Source: Paragordius varius (lineage: Eukaryota; Nematomorpha). Taken from it: 64,000 nucleotides of DNA. The translations under genes and the position numbers were made by a program. The stretch spans positions 6,386,001-6,450,000 of the forward strand of contig OZ176054.1 of the NCBI GenBank assembly GCA_964247055.1, in the 5' to 3' direction. A model generated the notes under the pieces. It was not told the origin of the DNA. It searched no databases and saw only the letters and a list, made by a program, of their open reading frames with translations. Below are positions 1 through 12,773 of this stretch, one piece after another; position 1 is the first letter of the stretch, and each line of letters opens with the position of its first letter.

Positions 1-91
1 GGAAAACGTTTCGATTGATTGAGAAAACGTTTCGATTGATTGGGAAAATTCGATTGACTGGGAAAACGTTTATTTTGACTTGGAAATGGTA
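1..91. repeat. Right end of a 21-bp tandem-repeat foldback element (GACTGGGAAAACGTTTCGATT type)
   Basis: The window opens inside an array of 20-21 bp units of the type GACTGGGAAAACGTTTCGATT, ending in GGAAATGGTA at position 91. The same unit and the same end occur on both arms of the complete element at 35468-36970, so this is the right arm of a second copy whose body lies left of the window. Confidence 0.75.
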
Positions 92-261
92 TATTTGGCA
101 ACTATTCAAATAATATTAATTATTGTATTAACTACACTTTATCTAATATTTTTACCAACAATAAATATTCAAAAACCTTTTTTTAAGATATTGGGAACTT
201 TTTTTCAATATTTTTGTAGTTCAATTATATTTATTTACATCTTAAGTCATGCATTTATCTT

Positions 262-852
262 TTAACACTTGGATACAACACATTCATTTTAGTCCTTCGA
301 TTCAAATTGGGGTAGTTAAATACCCCAGGCCTGTTTAAAGCTAAATTCTTAAAAAAATATAGAAGGAATCGAAACCAGGGCAAAATTTTGCACTTATGTA
401 ACATTAATAAACCGAAATATATAAAAAAAATTTATTCAAAAATATTTAATATTATTTATTTTAAGCTAAAACCGAAAGGTAAAAATTTAGTCAACGTGAC
501 ATTTGTGCAATGGTAAAATTGAAAAATAATACAAAATAAACCGCTTTTTCTATTTCTATCAATGTTAGATGTAATTTAAATAAAAATAGTGCTTTAATTT
601 TACCCTTAAAATAAAATGAAGACGATATTTTGTAAAAATTTTATAAAATAAAAATGGCGTCGAAGTAGTTTGACATGGAGCTTTTTTTTCAAAACAAAAT
701 TTTATTTAGAGACTTTGGCATATTTATATAATTTATATTATGATAGAAGCATAAATTTAAATTGAGACCGTTTCCTTTAGTAGTTTTTACAAAATCTTAA
801 CTCAAATTTAGTCTGGGGTATTTAGATACCCCAAATTGAATCGAAGTGTTAA
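262..852. mobile_element. TTAA-type MITE, copy 1
   Basis: This 591-bp non-coding element starts TTAACACTTGGATACAACAC and ends CGAAGTGTTAA. Both ends carry a subterminal palindrome built on GGGGTATTTAGATACCCC. Four more copies occur in the window (35342-37376 interrupted, 37899-39025, 38255-38839, 55863-56458). TTAA at both boundaries resembles piggyBac-type target duplications (inference). It occupies the space upstream of the first SLC35F exon in the window and is probably intronic. Confidence 0.8.
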
Positions 853-934
853 ATTTAATTATTATAATATAGTGTTATATATGAATAAATTTGTCGCCAT
901 TATTAACATAAATTATAAAAACTATAACTCTTAG

Positions 935-3048
935 AAGGAACACTCAACAAATTCTTTGGTGATATGTTGTGCATTATTGCAGCCACACTGTATGGCGTTT
1001 CCAACGTCGGTCAAGAATTTTTTGTTAAACGATTTGATAAATACGAATTTTTGGCTATTATTGGAACGTTTGGCACCATAATCAATGGGATTCAATTGTA
1101 ATACTATTTTGGATTTATAATTAATGAACCAGTTTTTGTCTAGTTTTTATTTAACATATTTAAATTATTACTAGCTTAACTTAAAGAATGGATATTCTCT
1201 TTACTAAATATTATATATTTGTTATACTTTTTAATTATAGTCTCAAATGTTGAAAAAAATAAAAAATAATATGCATATTTTAAAATAAACTTTGATCTAA
1301 AAATCTACCTAAGTAAAACATAATTTTAAATAATATTTAACAAAATATTTCATTGGGGGAGTTTAAATTTTTGCAAGCCGGCTTATTAGTTGGCATGCCT
1401 ATATACTAATAAATTCATCCATATACATTGTTTAAGATTAATTTAATTAAGGATAAAATGTTTTTTTAATATTTTAATTAAATGGAGATATTGAATAATA
1501 TCATTATTATATACATCAAAAAACTAAAATTTTATAAATTTTTGATACAATTTAATATATAATTAAAAAATTTCATTTTATCCTGCTATTTTAATCGTTA
1601 AAACTGGTGAACTCAAATTTTACGGGCTAGTTTATTAGCCAGTAAGCTTACCTAGATATCGCGTTTGAAACGTATTTCAAAGACTAATTTCATAAATTAT
1701 GAAATATTTTTCGTTCTTTTACCTAATATGGAGTGGAGATATTTGATATCGCCATAGCTTATAAATCATTTTTATACCATATTTACAATATAAAATTTAC
1801 TGTTCTTTTGCTATAAAGCCTTATACTTGAAACTGGGGAACTTAAACTTTTACGAGCTAGTCTATTATTAGCTGGAGAAACTGAATCCCATTATCATCAT
1901 CACAAAACTTATGTGTTTATGCTAGTTTCCCTTTTCACGGTGGCAATGTTTGGTATTTATTATTGCATGGCAACGGCTATGGAGCGAACGTCAGCTTTGG
2001 CCGTTAATTTATCCATACTTTCGGCCGATTTTTATACACTTTTTATTGGCATTTTCTTGTTTCATTACAAGGTAAAGTGGGTAAAATTGATGATTTTTTG
2101 AGGATATATTGAGGGTACAAAAAGGATGAAATAAAATTATTGATTTAGTAATATACTAACTTTTTATATGTAATTTTATATTTATATGAAATGAGATTTA
2201 AAGATTGATTTTGGTTTTTTATGTAGCTTTAGTTTTTTTTTCAAATACAATTTTGATTTTGGTAAAATTTTTTGCACAATGAATACAATATTTGTCCTAT
2301 CCTTTTTATGTAGAAAAAAACAAATAAACACTTTAGATTTTTTTACTTTTTTAATTCTCTTTAGTTTAATGCACTCTTTCTCCTGGCATTTGTCCTAATC
2401 ATAAATGGTGTCATCGTTTACAATGTTTTACCAACGCTATGGAAACCAGGGGGTGGGGCTTTAACTAATCATAGCAATCACAGTAATGGGAATACAGAAA
2501 ATCAAAATTCAGCTTTTTCCAATCACAATTTTACGGAATCATCGGGAAATAACCTTACTTCTCTTGCAAATGAAAATATGGTTGTTTTAAATAATTCTAA
2601 TAAGGAAACCAACCTAAATCTGGCTAATAATCAAAACGATGGTAAGATTTATTTTTGTTATACATTATAATTTAAATTATAAAGACAAAATGATTCTAAA
2701 ACAAATATTTTTACAACCATACTTTTAACTGCGCTTTTTGATTTAATCTAAATTGGGTTACGTGGAATATGGAGTAGAACTCTAATGACACTCAATTGTA
2801 ACCGTTTCGGCTAAATAATTAGGGGTTTAAAAAAATTATCTTTTAGTTTTTACGTTTATTATAATAATACTGTGTTTTGATTTTTGCAATTTATAATAGG
2901 CAACGTGGATCCTGCCAATTCTCCAACAATCAATGATAAAGCCCATTTAAATCCGACTGTTAAATTTAATCAACCAAACCTAGGTGAACCTTTTCGGGAT
3001 ACACGCAATTCAAATAATCAATTTACTAACATTGATTTTAATGCTTGA
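935..3048 (+). CDS. SLC35F1/F2-like membrane transporter (3' part)
   Basis: Four exons can be joined in frame: 935-1097, 1861-2071, 2365-2641 and 2900-3048 (stop TGA). The gene starts left of the window, or in exons that I could not place. The first exon encodes ATLYGVSNVGQEFFVKRF and FLAIIGTFGTIINGIQ; the next encodes a hydrophobic stretch with TSALAVNLSILSADFYTLF. Both match the C-terminal transmembrane block of SLC35F1/F2 (DUF914, drug/metabolite transporter superfamily), multi-pass membrane proteins of poorly known substrate. After the last helix (FVLIINGVIVYNVLPT) comes a hydrophilic tail of about 125 residues rich in Asn and Ser, longer and more Asn-biased than I expect for the family. 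A polyadenylation signal AATAAA lies at 3101-3106. Family assignment is from remembered alignments. Confidence 0.85.
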
Positions 3049-3429
3049 TGAATGCATATTCGGTTAACAGTGTAGATATCTCAAAATCATAGTGTCTTCA
3101 AATAAATCTCATTTTAGAATCTCTGTTATTTGAAATTTTAGTGCTAGTTTGATCGTATAGTGTAGCATTTTTTTCGAATTTCTGTTTAGCATATAATGTG
3201 TATATCTAAACATGTTATAATTTTTTATGTTCATCTTTAGTCAATATCATGTTCACATTTCATTAATTACTAATCGAAACTTTAATTATGTGAAATAAAT
3301 TGTATTATAATTTCTCATCTGTTATTTATTTATTTAAAATATAGATTTTTTATTAACACAAATTTCATTTATTATAAGTTATTTTGTCGAAAACAAATAT
3401 TTCAAAAAATTATATTTTCCGGGAGAACA

Positions 3430-5560
3430 GCCAATATCACCTTTATACGCTATTTTCTCCTTCCAAGTGAGGTAAGCGTGTTAGAGTTTCCATTTCTTTC
3501 TGTCTTCAGTTTGTTCTTATATATGGAGGAAAATCTTCTTGAATAGTAGATTGCCAAGTTTGACGAGGTCTACCTTTTTTATTTTTATTAGGTGAATATA
3601 ATTGCATAAGCTTTATTCAGTTTGAGTCTTGTGCTTTGTAGGTGTGACACCAGCGTCTACGGTATTCAAGGATAGCTGCATTAAGTGGTTTAATATTTAG
3701 GGTTTGATATGAGAATTTGGATTGGAAATATAGATGTTGGGGTTATGTGCGAAAAGGATGGCGTTTAGAATTTTCTGCTCATCCTTTTGCAGTGATTGAA
3801 GATTTGGTTTTGTCATTGGCCATGTTTCTGTATCATATAGTATGGTAAAAGGACGTATAGCGGCCTTAAAAATTTTAGTCTTGTAATATATTCATTGTTT
3901 ATTAGTGATCGCCTATGATACCTTTTCCACCAGCTTTGATTCTATGAGATAATGCCGGTTCTATGCCACCAATTATCACAAAGGTATGATTTGTGTGCAA
4001 ATTCGAAGACTTGGGATGAGGAATTCTATGGTTATTGTGCTTGTTGTGTTGCATGGGAAGCAATAAAATCATATAAAATTGATTTTTTATGCACTTATTT
4101 AAAACATTTGTTACACTTTATTGAAACGGACGTTACATTCAATGAGCACACAGAGCCAGGTCATTTTATTGTGTTTGTTATCTCACATTAGCTTTATTTT
4201 TGATGGATTTACTTTCAGACCGAATTTACTTAGGGTATCCCTCCATAAATTTAATTTTTTCATTTATTTATTTGCTGATGTGGCGCAAAATATTAAGTCA
4301 TCGGCACACAATAGTTCAAAAGGTAAGCATTGACGATTGTCTTTTGTGATCTTATGATGAATAAAAGTAGGCTTAATGTAAAGCATTAGTGTATGCAATT
4401 TTCAAGAGGTATGGGGTTCGTATCGCTAACGCTTGTACGGATTACAGTTGAGGTGTGTTTATATGCTTCTATTTTTGAATCCTATTTTCCTCTATAGTGA
4501 GCGACCAAGCAATCAGGTGTTGCGGGACCGAGTCAAAAGCTTGTTCCATGTCTACACGGAGTAAGGTAGAGGAATTTCCTCAGGTGAGCATTTTGCAATC
4601 GGCGGATTATAAATATTGCATATATTCTCCTTTTGTGTTAGAAAGTCAAATTGCATGCATCTATGTTGCAGTGGTGAGGGATTCTGTTAGCTAACAGATT
4701 CTCGAAATTTTAAAACCATTTTCTATATACGTATAGGAAGAAAGATATAAACGTTCAAACAGTCCTCCTTTGTCCTTTTGGGATGAACTTTTTTAGCCAA
4801 TCACTGGGAATAACAATATCTATAACTATCGTATCTGCAAGATTTGTAATATAATTAACAAATATGTGAATTAGGGCTTCAAATACTTCATTTGTGAGTT
4901 CTGATAAACTTAGGCATTTATTATTTTCATATTTTTTAAACAAAAATAGGGTTGATATAAAGAATATAATGAATGGGGTTGTGTGATTTTCATGGGGATG
5001 TTTGTTAAAAATATTGCAGAAGTGATCATACCATGTGATTTTAATAATGTCGACATCGTTGGTTATACTATTTCGGCTAATATTGCAGTTGTTTTGGTTA
5101 AAATTATTATCATATTTCCATCTATATGCAGATTGGGAAGATATAGCTATTTCTAATTCTTTGCACTTTTCTTCACCCATTTTTCCATTGATTCTCTGAT
5201 CGCTTTACGGCAATTTTTCTTAGTTTGAATATATTGTCAGCACTTTTATGTTTTTTCCATTTTTGGGAGGCCAATTTCTTTTTCTTGATTATATCTATCA
5301 GGGATCAACACAATTTAATTGCTTTTTATTATTAGTCATTTTGCCAACATTCTCCTTTAGTAATTCAATGCAGATATTCTTTAAAGAATTTAAAAGGTGT
5401 TCTGGGGAGGTTTTCAGTGTCCAGTTTGAATATAATATTATTGATATTCTTATCGACATTTTTTATACCTAAATGTTTTTGCGCCATGATTGATTTGGTG
5501 AATTTATAATTATGCGCTAATGAGCTTGTTTTGTAATTCTAAAGCGGGAATATAATAGTT
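3430..5560 (-). mobile_element. Decayed non-LTR retrotransposon (LINE) fragment
   Basis: Read on the minus strand, pieces of a LINE reverse transcriptase appear in the expected order. From about 5560 to 5150 there is a basic linker with KNCRKAIRESMEKWVKK. From 5180 to 4755 an open frame contains LSELTNEVFEALIH and PSDWLKKFIPKGQRR, resembling the block before the RT palm. Near 4560-4500 there is VDMEQAFDSVPQHL (palm motif A). Near 4300 comes CADDLIFCATSANK, a variant of the YADD box, followed by KFGLKVNPSKIK. Near 3575-3530 is GRPRQTW, typical of LINE C-termini. Frames shift and stops intervene several times, so the copy is dead. The clade (RTE or Jockey/CR1-like) cannot be fixed from this. 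Confidence 0.75.
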
Positions 5561-7136
5561 TTTAAATTGGATTTATCCTCTTTTCTTATCATTATATCGA
5601 TTATATGCCAGATATATAGGTTAGCAAGTTATTATCATTCTTTTTAAAAAGGGTATTAATAATGGATAAATTATTATTATCTTACCATTTTCATTTAAGT
5701 CATCCATTCCAAAACCTCTATGTACTGAATGTAAAAACTTTTGCCAAAATTTTTCAAAAATGTGCGACAAATATAAAATCGGGTGGAATAACAGTGACTT
5801 TTAAATATAAATCTAAGATCCTTACGATTTAAGTCACAACCGTTTTGCGGGCGTAAACTGATAGAATATGATAGATTTTTTTTTGTATTAGATTTTTAAA
5901 ACTAATAATCTTCAGATAAGTTATTTATCGATATGATATTGGGTACGATGGTATTTCTGACAAAACATCAACACCTATTGAACGGCAATTAGATTCGGAT
6001 AATAACTATTTATGATCCAGAATTATCAGAGTTCTTCCAACAAGTTTCTGAGAAGCAGCAGATTTCGATGGCTGCTCTTTCCTGTTCTGGTTAAAGGTGT
6101 CGTATATATTCAAGCTAATGATATGTTTGGGATGGGATTTAAAGGCATCCGTATGTTTGTGTTTTGTTAGAAAATATTGAAATATAAAAGAACAAGCAAT
6201 AGCGAGAAAGAAAGGTGTACCATAAAATACTGAATAAATTATGGAGCACAGTTTTTTACTCCGTGTATGCGCTTACTATCCGGCGATCAGAAAATCTGGA
6301 GAGAAAGTAAATCGTTTTATAAAGATGGTGGGTTTCAGCTGTTAAAGCGAGTTATATATCCAGAATTGCAAAAAATAATTAAGAGTTGTTAATGCGTAAG
6401 TATTATTGGTTATACATATAACAATAATTGGATGCTCTTATTAAATGTACTCCACATCGAAAGCTTTAACAAAATATATCATACAGTGAAAATATTTTAA
6501 CATTAATAATTAGTTTTTGGCTATCGTTACAATTAATTGATTTATCTGCAACCGGATTCAACTATTGCTATTGGGATATCTATCCAATATCAAGATCTTT
6601 TGCCATATCCAACATCGATTCGAAACTCGAATTGTTACGTCTTAGCAGTCAATGTATTTATTAGGTGGTCCAAAACTCGGTCTCTTTTATCAACTAAAGG
6701 AGTATAGATGATTCGAAAGGTTTATTTTCTCAAATGGCCTAAAAATCCCATTTATGGATTATTTTTGAAAAGCCTATAAATCCATTTTAATATATCTCAA
6801 TAAGTCCACCGGTGAAAACATTGATTTATTTTTTCCTTAAGGGATTTCTGATTCCTTTGTAAATATGTTGTTATATTGTATAAAAATCCCATTATATTTT
6901 CAAATGGAGTCTTACAAAATGAGTATTGTAGTAAAAAGGGTGTTACCGGGCTTAATATTAAGAAAAATCACAAATATTAGATAACATAGGTGCCATTGTT
7001 GAAAAACTTCAAATTCATATTGCCTTGATTGTTTATCTTTTTGTGCCTTATTTCATAAATTAAATTGATCAAAAAATTCGAATTGGGTGGCAAATGTTAC
7101 ATTCATAAGCAAAAGACTTGACTTAAGTGTTTTAAT

Positions 7137-8071
7137 CAGGGCTTGAAACCGGAACCGGAACCGCATGGAACCGGAACCCGGTTCCTGGGATTTTAACAAG
7201 AACCGGTTTCATTGGGATGGAACCAACGCGGTTCCGGTTCCGCTTTCCCGGGAACCACCCCGGTACCGATTCCAAAATTTCAGGAATCACCCCGATTCTA
7301 CCTATAAATTTTTAGGAACCAACCCGGTTCCAACCGTTTAGAAACCAATCCCGGTTCCACCCCCTTAATTACTGGTTCCCATATGATTATTTTATTATTT
7401 AAATTTGATCGTACCACTACATATTAAATACTTCAATTTTACCTAAAACTAAGCGCCTTATATTATATTAGCGATACTCTCTCAATTTTGGATGATTCGG
7501 CTGTTCTAAAAAACTAATAGTCATACAAGATTATTTATAAAACATATGTTCGTACATATAGGTCCCCGTTGAAAGGATTTTTTTCACCCTTAATTTTATA
7601 TAGAAAGACCAGAGAAGCAGTTTGACCAGCGTATTGCTTGGTCCAATAATTTTCAAAGTTAAATAAAGAATTTTTTAGATGCCATACTTAGTTTAGCACT
7701 CATTATATACATTTATACTTATACATTTTCCTATTATATTTTTATTTGATTCATTTATTATGCTAATTTATTTCACTATACATTTGGCAAATTATATAAT
7801 TGTTCATATTTTGGCTGGATTATTATTATAATAATTTTGTAAGAAAATCATTTAATCAAAAGTCAGGACCCGAAAATACCGGTTTTAAATATAAAGAACC
7901 GGTTCCGAAACCGCTAAATTTTTAAAGAATCAACGGGGTTCCGGTTCCAAAATTTCAGGAACTGCCCGGTTCTATTTTTAAATTCTTAAGAACCAACACG
8001 GTTCCGGTTCCTCTTGCTCAGGAACCAACCTGGTTCCGGTTCCACTTTTTTTGAACCGGTTCCAAGCCCTG
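7137..8071. mobile_element. hAT-type palindromic MITE with CCGGTTCC-rich ends
   Basis: The element starts CAGGGCTTGAAACCGGAACC and ends GGTTCCAAGCCCTG. It is flanked by a perfect 8-bp duplication GTTTTAAT (7129-7136 and 8072-8079). Both arms consist of repeated GGAACC/GGTTCC-rich segments over about 250 bp, and the middle is A+T-rich without coding capacity. The CAGGG ends and 8-bp duplication fit the hAT superfamily. Degenerate relatives appear near 11350-11500, 19760-20030 and 27128. Confidence 0.85.
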
Positions 8072-8757
8072 GTTTTAATCATCCAAATGTACACTTGCTG
8101 GCTTAGGTAAAATTGCTCAACTTGCCACGCTTGAATTATAAGTCAAGTGAGATTTTTTTATCACCCCACTCTATATAGTTAATTCTTTAACGTGAAATTG
8201 GTAATGACTGGACTTTACATGATTCTATGTGTTAAGTGTGCTATTTTACCTATTCTGAAGAAAGCCGTTATCTGTAATTAATGATCTCAAAGATTTGTAT
8301 ATTAATATACTTTAAATCTCATATGTATTTGTAATTAATAGGATTAAGATCATGTTTTTTGGGGATTTAAATTTTATTTCTTTTCTTAAAGTAAAGATGA
8401 TAAAAAACAACCCTGCATTAAGCCTTTGTTTTAACCATTTTGTTACGCCAAATGAAATTTTAATAGTATATTTTTGCGTGCAGTATAGGCTATCTATGAA
8501 TATTTAAAATGATATTGGCCAAGCTATAAATAGCGGATAAAATATAGAATTTACCTTTAGTTCCTTAGATTATCTAAGGGCAATAATATCAAAACATTAT
8601 GACCAGTTTTTTTATAATGTCACATTATTAGCCATCAATACTCTTCTTACATAGGGCGTGTAATAAGTTAGCATTTTTAGAACATATAAAGTTATAATAA
8701 TTTTTTAGTATATTTTTAAAAAAGGTTTTTATAACCTAATAAATTAAACGTCAAAAA

Positions 8758-11700
8758 ATGGTGCAGCAACAAGAAAAGGATATATCAAATCTGAAAGGTA
8801 ATTCGATTTGTAATAAAATATAATTATTACAAAATAATAATAATTCCTAAAATAGACCAAACTTTTACGGATGAAAATAATCGGGTTAGAAGACCCATGA
8901 ATGCTTTTATGATTTTCGCCAGAACACGAAGAAATGACATTCAAAGAGAAAATCCGAATTTTAGCAATAACAAGGTATTTATAAAATTTAGTTTTTTAAT
9001 CATCTAATTAGAAAATTATTATAATTTTCTGTGAAAAAAAGTAACATAAATAAAGCAATAGGAGTTATTTTAAACTTCAACTCAAATTGTGCAGTCACAG
9101 ACTTTTATATAATTTATGGTTTTCATGTATGTAAACTCGGACAAAAGCTGTTGCCTAACATTATATTATTTCACGATCATTTTTTAATGGTTATTAAAAA
9201 AATATGGAATGTTAAATTGAATTAGAATAAGACTAATTTTCGCAATTATCCAGATTTTATATAACCCGATTCTGCAAATGTATATTTAAAAAAGGATTAG
9301 GTAATCTTAGCTAAAAAATTGGTTGAAATTCCGATAATTAATTATCTGCAAATTGCATAGGTGAGTGTTGCCTTAGGGCAGGAATGGAAATCGTTAACTG
9401 CCGAACAAAAGCTTCCCTTCAAATTGAAGGCACAAGAATTGGATAATATGCATAAAATGTTACATCCAGGTAGAGTTAATTTTCAGTTTATTTTCAAATT
9501 TTCAGTTTAATTTTCATAAATTACATTAAATTTAATTTAAATTCGTATAACCAACTGCATTTATACCAAAATTGCAAAGTTGGATATATATACGAAATCG
9601 ATATGTGAAAACTCCAAGTCAAATAGTTGTGTCGTACTGATGAGTGCTAACAAGCACGAAACTAGTCTGCGATTACTATTGACGAAGGGTTTCACATATC
9701 GTTTATTTCTATTTATAATTTCATTTAATTGTATTTAATTATCCTTTATCATTATATTACGGATTTTAACAACTGTTATTACAAAACATAACCAATCCGT
9801 TCATTACCATTACAATATTATTATTATATTAATAAATAATTATACTTTAAAATATATTTATTTTAAATGATTTACTATTGTTAAAATGATTTACTCTTGT
9901 TATTTTAAAAATTTAACATATATATATATTTGCGGGTTATATTTTAGCCCACTTAATTTTTTTAAAAAATCATATTCAACATTTATTTTAAAAAATGTTG
10001 TCTACAGTCCCAAATTAAAAAAGCTGTAAAAGGCAAATAAACAGCTGATTTACTTAAATAATGGCGAAAATTACTTGCGTATTATGTAAATGGATAACAA
10101 TCCTAAAATTTTAACATATTTATGATCAATTTAAACAAATAAATATAATTTTGACTACTAAATTTATGATATATTATTTGGATAATTTATTAATATTTTG
10201 AATGATAACTTGAGGCCATAAGATCTATAACAGATTTAAATGGGGTAGTTAGCTACCGGAAATGTAATGGAGTTTACTAATTATTTTTTGGCAGTCATAA
10301 TTAATTAACCAATTTGTAAAAATTATATAATTTATTTCTTTTTTTAACTAATGCCTATAGATTATTACTATTCACCAGCTGAAAGTCGTAGAAAAAAAGC
10401 GGAACGAATGTTAGAAAAAATGGAAAATAAAAGTCACCGCAAGCGTGGTCGAAAATTACATTTTACAAATACTGATGAGTCAAATTGTATTTTATTTTTT
10501 ATTTTTTTAATATCATTTAAGAAAAAAAGTTGTACTTAATATAAAAAACTTTGATACTTATGGATGTTAAAAAATATATATATAAGCAATATAATGAGTA
10601 ACTTAACAATTACACATAATTTAACTGAATGATTATTTCCAAAATCAAAAAGATTTTTTAAGAACTGGAAAGATGTTATAAAACCTTTAACTATTATTTA
10701 TATTATTAAAAATTTGGATAGAGAAAATAATTGTCAAATGTAATTGGCACCCATATGCTTTAAAATTATCCATCATATATTTTTCTAAAATGTCATATAT
10801 TTTTCATTCAAAATTAATTATTTTTATAGGTAAGTATAATTTATGAAATTGGGAAAAATAGCAAACATTTTGTCCTTATAAATGACTATTTTATTTGTTA
10901 TAAAAATATTTCTTAATATGTTATATTCCTAGGTAATCAAGCTCGACACTTTTATTTGAGCCCAAAAGTAGAACCAATCACACTAAACGATGAGGTAAAA
11001 GATAGCTTATACTATTTGGAAAAATCTTTCCAGGATTTGGAGAATATTGGAATGACCGAAATAAGCCATTATCCAACGTCGTTGAGTGAAAATAATGTTT
11101 ACCCACCAAATTTTTCATAGTAAGATTAAATATATTATGCAGTTTTCGGAACTTAAATATTCCTTTCTTTCCTGTACAGATTATCATAATGTTTTAATAT
11201 ACACTAAACCTATGGTTATATGAGTCTTTTGATTTGTGGGTATGGAAAAAATTATATTTGCTCATACTCATTTAATAAAGGAAATTTTAATTTCAGAATG
11301 TTATTAAAATAGAAAAAAAAATATTTAAAAATCAATTCAAGAAAAATGGTAACTATAATAGGAACCGGTTTGAAATTTCAGGAAGCGATTCTGAAACCAT
11401 TAAATGTAAAACAAACTCGGTTCTCGTTTCTTTCAGAGAACTACCTAGCCTGCTTCTGATTTCGTTTTGAAGTTTTCAGACAAAACCTGATTCGAGTACT
11501 AACTATCCAAGATCCGCCTGCTTTCAGTTTTATATTTTGGTGCCTGGTTTGCTAATATAGAATTTTTTATCTATTTAAAAATCAACTTTACAATTAAATT
11601 TTGCATCTGAACGTTAATATTACGCGTTATGCTAAAAAAATATTTCTTGCATTTAGATAATCCACAAAATTTACGTTTAAATATTTTGTGATAAATCGAA

Positions 11701-12773
11701 TTTTTTAATTTTTTATCAATGTGTTTATATATTCTTAATGTATTTGCAGCGGTGGCAACGATGATTCCTTAGACCAATTTACAAATTCTTACCTAGGCCA
11801 TGTCAAAGATAATCTATCAAACTTAAATACTAATTACAAATTTGATCCCAGTCAGATTTTTTATCCATTGAATGTTAAGGAAGAATTTACTGCCAATCAA
11901 CAACACAATTACTTTGCTGATAATAACAAATTAGATGACTCGGCAAATTATGTTCGATTATACAGCCAGGATATTCAAGAAAGGCCATCAGTTATAATTT
12001 ATCCACAAGATGGAAAAACGAATATTAATACACAGCAATTTGAATTATATAATAATGTTGCAAATGATATTTTGCCACAAGAAACGGTTAATCTTCAGAA
12101 TAGCAATGTATTAGGTCATCAAATATCCGAAATATTACCTGTAAACAATAGTCAAGATCAAAATGAGCACCATTCTAAAATTATGAAAAATTTAGAATCT
12201 TATAAAGATCCAGAATCATTTTCAGGACAATCTGAAATTGCAAAATCAAAAACTAATGGATTGGTATATCAAACTCTAACTCCAATCGATTATCAAGAAA
12301 TTTTACAATATCAATCATATAATGACGCAGTAGAGCCATTTAATTTTTACAATACATATGGTAATGAAATTGTAAATCAAAGCCATTTCCCCGTAATCAC
12401 TAATCAAGATACAAATATTAGTTATAATAATTTTAATGATTATAACAAATGGGATATCCATAATTTTTCCAACATATATAATCAAGTCAATTTGTTTTAT
12501 AATTTTAATAATATTAATAATTTTACCAATAGTGATTATTTTAAAACTACATTAGCAAATGTTGATCAAATGTTTTTACCATACACCCAAGTCGAAAATT
12601 ATCATATGCAATATAATCATGCTAATGCTTTTGAGTTAAATAATTTAATATATAATAATTATCCTTATACAACAAATTATATGGATGGTGGTAGATCTAA
12701 TCCAAATGTATTTTCTTTACCGCCAATCCAATCATTTAGTACAACCAGTTTACCTGCAATGTTGTATGTATAA
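8758..12773 (+). CDS. SOX-like HMG-box transcription factor
   Basis: Six exons join in frame: 8758-8797, 8856-8974, 9361-9469, 10361-10486, 10933-11119 and 11750-12773 (stop TAA), giving 534 aa. The HMG box lies at about residues 22-95: VRRPMNAFMIFARTRRNDIQ, ENPNFSNNKVSVALGQEWKS, then LHPDYYYSP and a basic tail (SHRKRGRK). RPMNAFM, the ENP turn and HPDY fit SOX-family DNA-binding domains, but SOX has W where this has F in MIF, so it is divergent; a SOX D/E/F-like or other HMG class remains possible. Introns interrupt the box after NNK and within HP/DY. Residues 195-534 are rich in Asn, Tyr and Gln with no domain I recognise. The TAG at 11118-11120 is not a stop: it straddles the donor GTAAGA. 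AATAAA follows the stop at 12784. Expected role: nuclear, sequence-specific DNA binding. Confidence 0.85.
9599..9701 (+). ncRNA. Type I hammerhead ribozyme motif
   Basis: The conserved core is present: CTGATGA at 9637-9643, stem II GTGCT/AGCAC (9644-9648 with 9653-9657, loop AACA), then GAAA at 9658-9661. Stem III is minimal (A9661-T9666 and C9662-G9665 around a 2-nt loop), and the GTC cleavage triplet is at 9665-9667. Stem I pairs 9632-9636 with 9668-9672, then after an internal loop 9618-9627 with 9675-9683, and finally a perfect 12-bp outer helix 9599-9610 with 9690-9701. The short stem III resembles minimal hammerheads known from Penelope-like and other retroelements. It lies in intron 3 of the SOX-like gene in sense orientation. 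Self-cleavage is inferred, not shown. Confidence 0.85.

Larger units (their letters stand above)
3049..8757. other. Intergenic region with LINE and hAT remnants
   Basis: No host gene model could be built here. It contains a decayed LINE on the minus strand (about 3430-5560) and a hAT-type palindrome (7137-8071). Between them, 5600-7100 has scattered short coding-like pieces on both strands (for example on + near 6290-6400) that match nothing I recognise. The stretch 8080-8750 is plain A+T-rich sequence. Confidence 0.6.

Noticed and set aside
80-265. Hydrophobic 61-codon frame upstream of the SLC35F exons
   Set aside because: It spans a repeat end and the start of a MITE and is A+T-rich; hydrophobicity follows from T-rich codons, and no splice link to the gene is seen.
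4497-4694. Plus-strand frames across 3950-4700
   Set aside because: They are shadows of the minus-strand LINE reverse transcriptase fragments.
9031-9225. 64-codon frame in the second SOX-like intron
   Set aside because: It lies within a frame-consistent intron and has no recognisable product.
10472-10478. A second CTGATGA that could start another hammerhead
   Set aside because: It lies in a SOX-like coding exon, with no stem II and no GAAA following.
11118-11120. TAG as stop codon of the SOX-like gene
   Set aside because: A consensus donor GTAAGA starts at the G, and splicing to 11750 continues a long open frame with matching phase.
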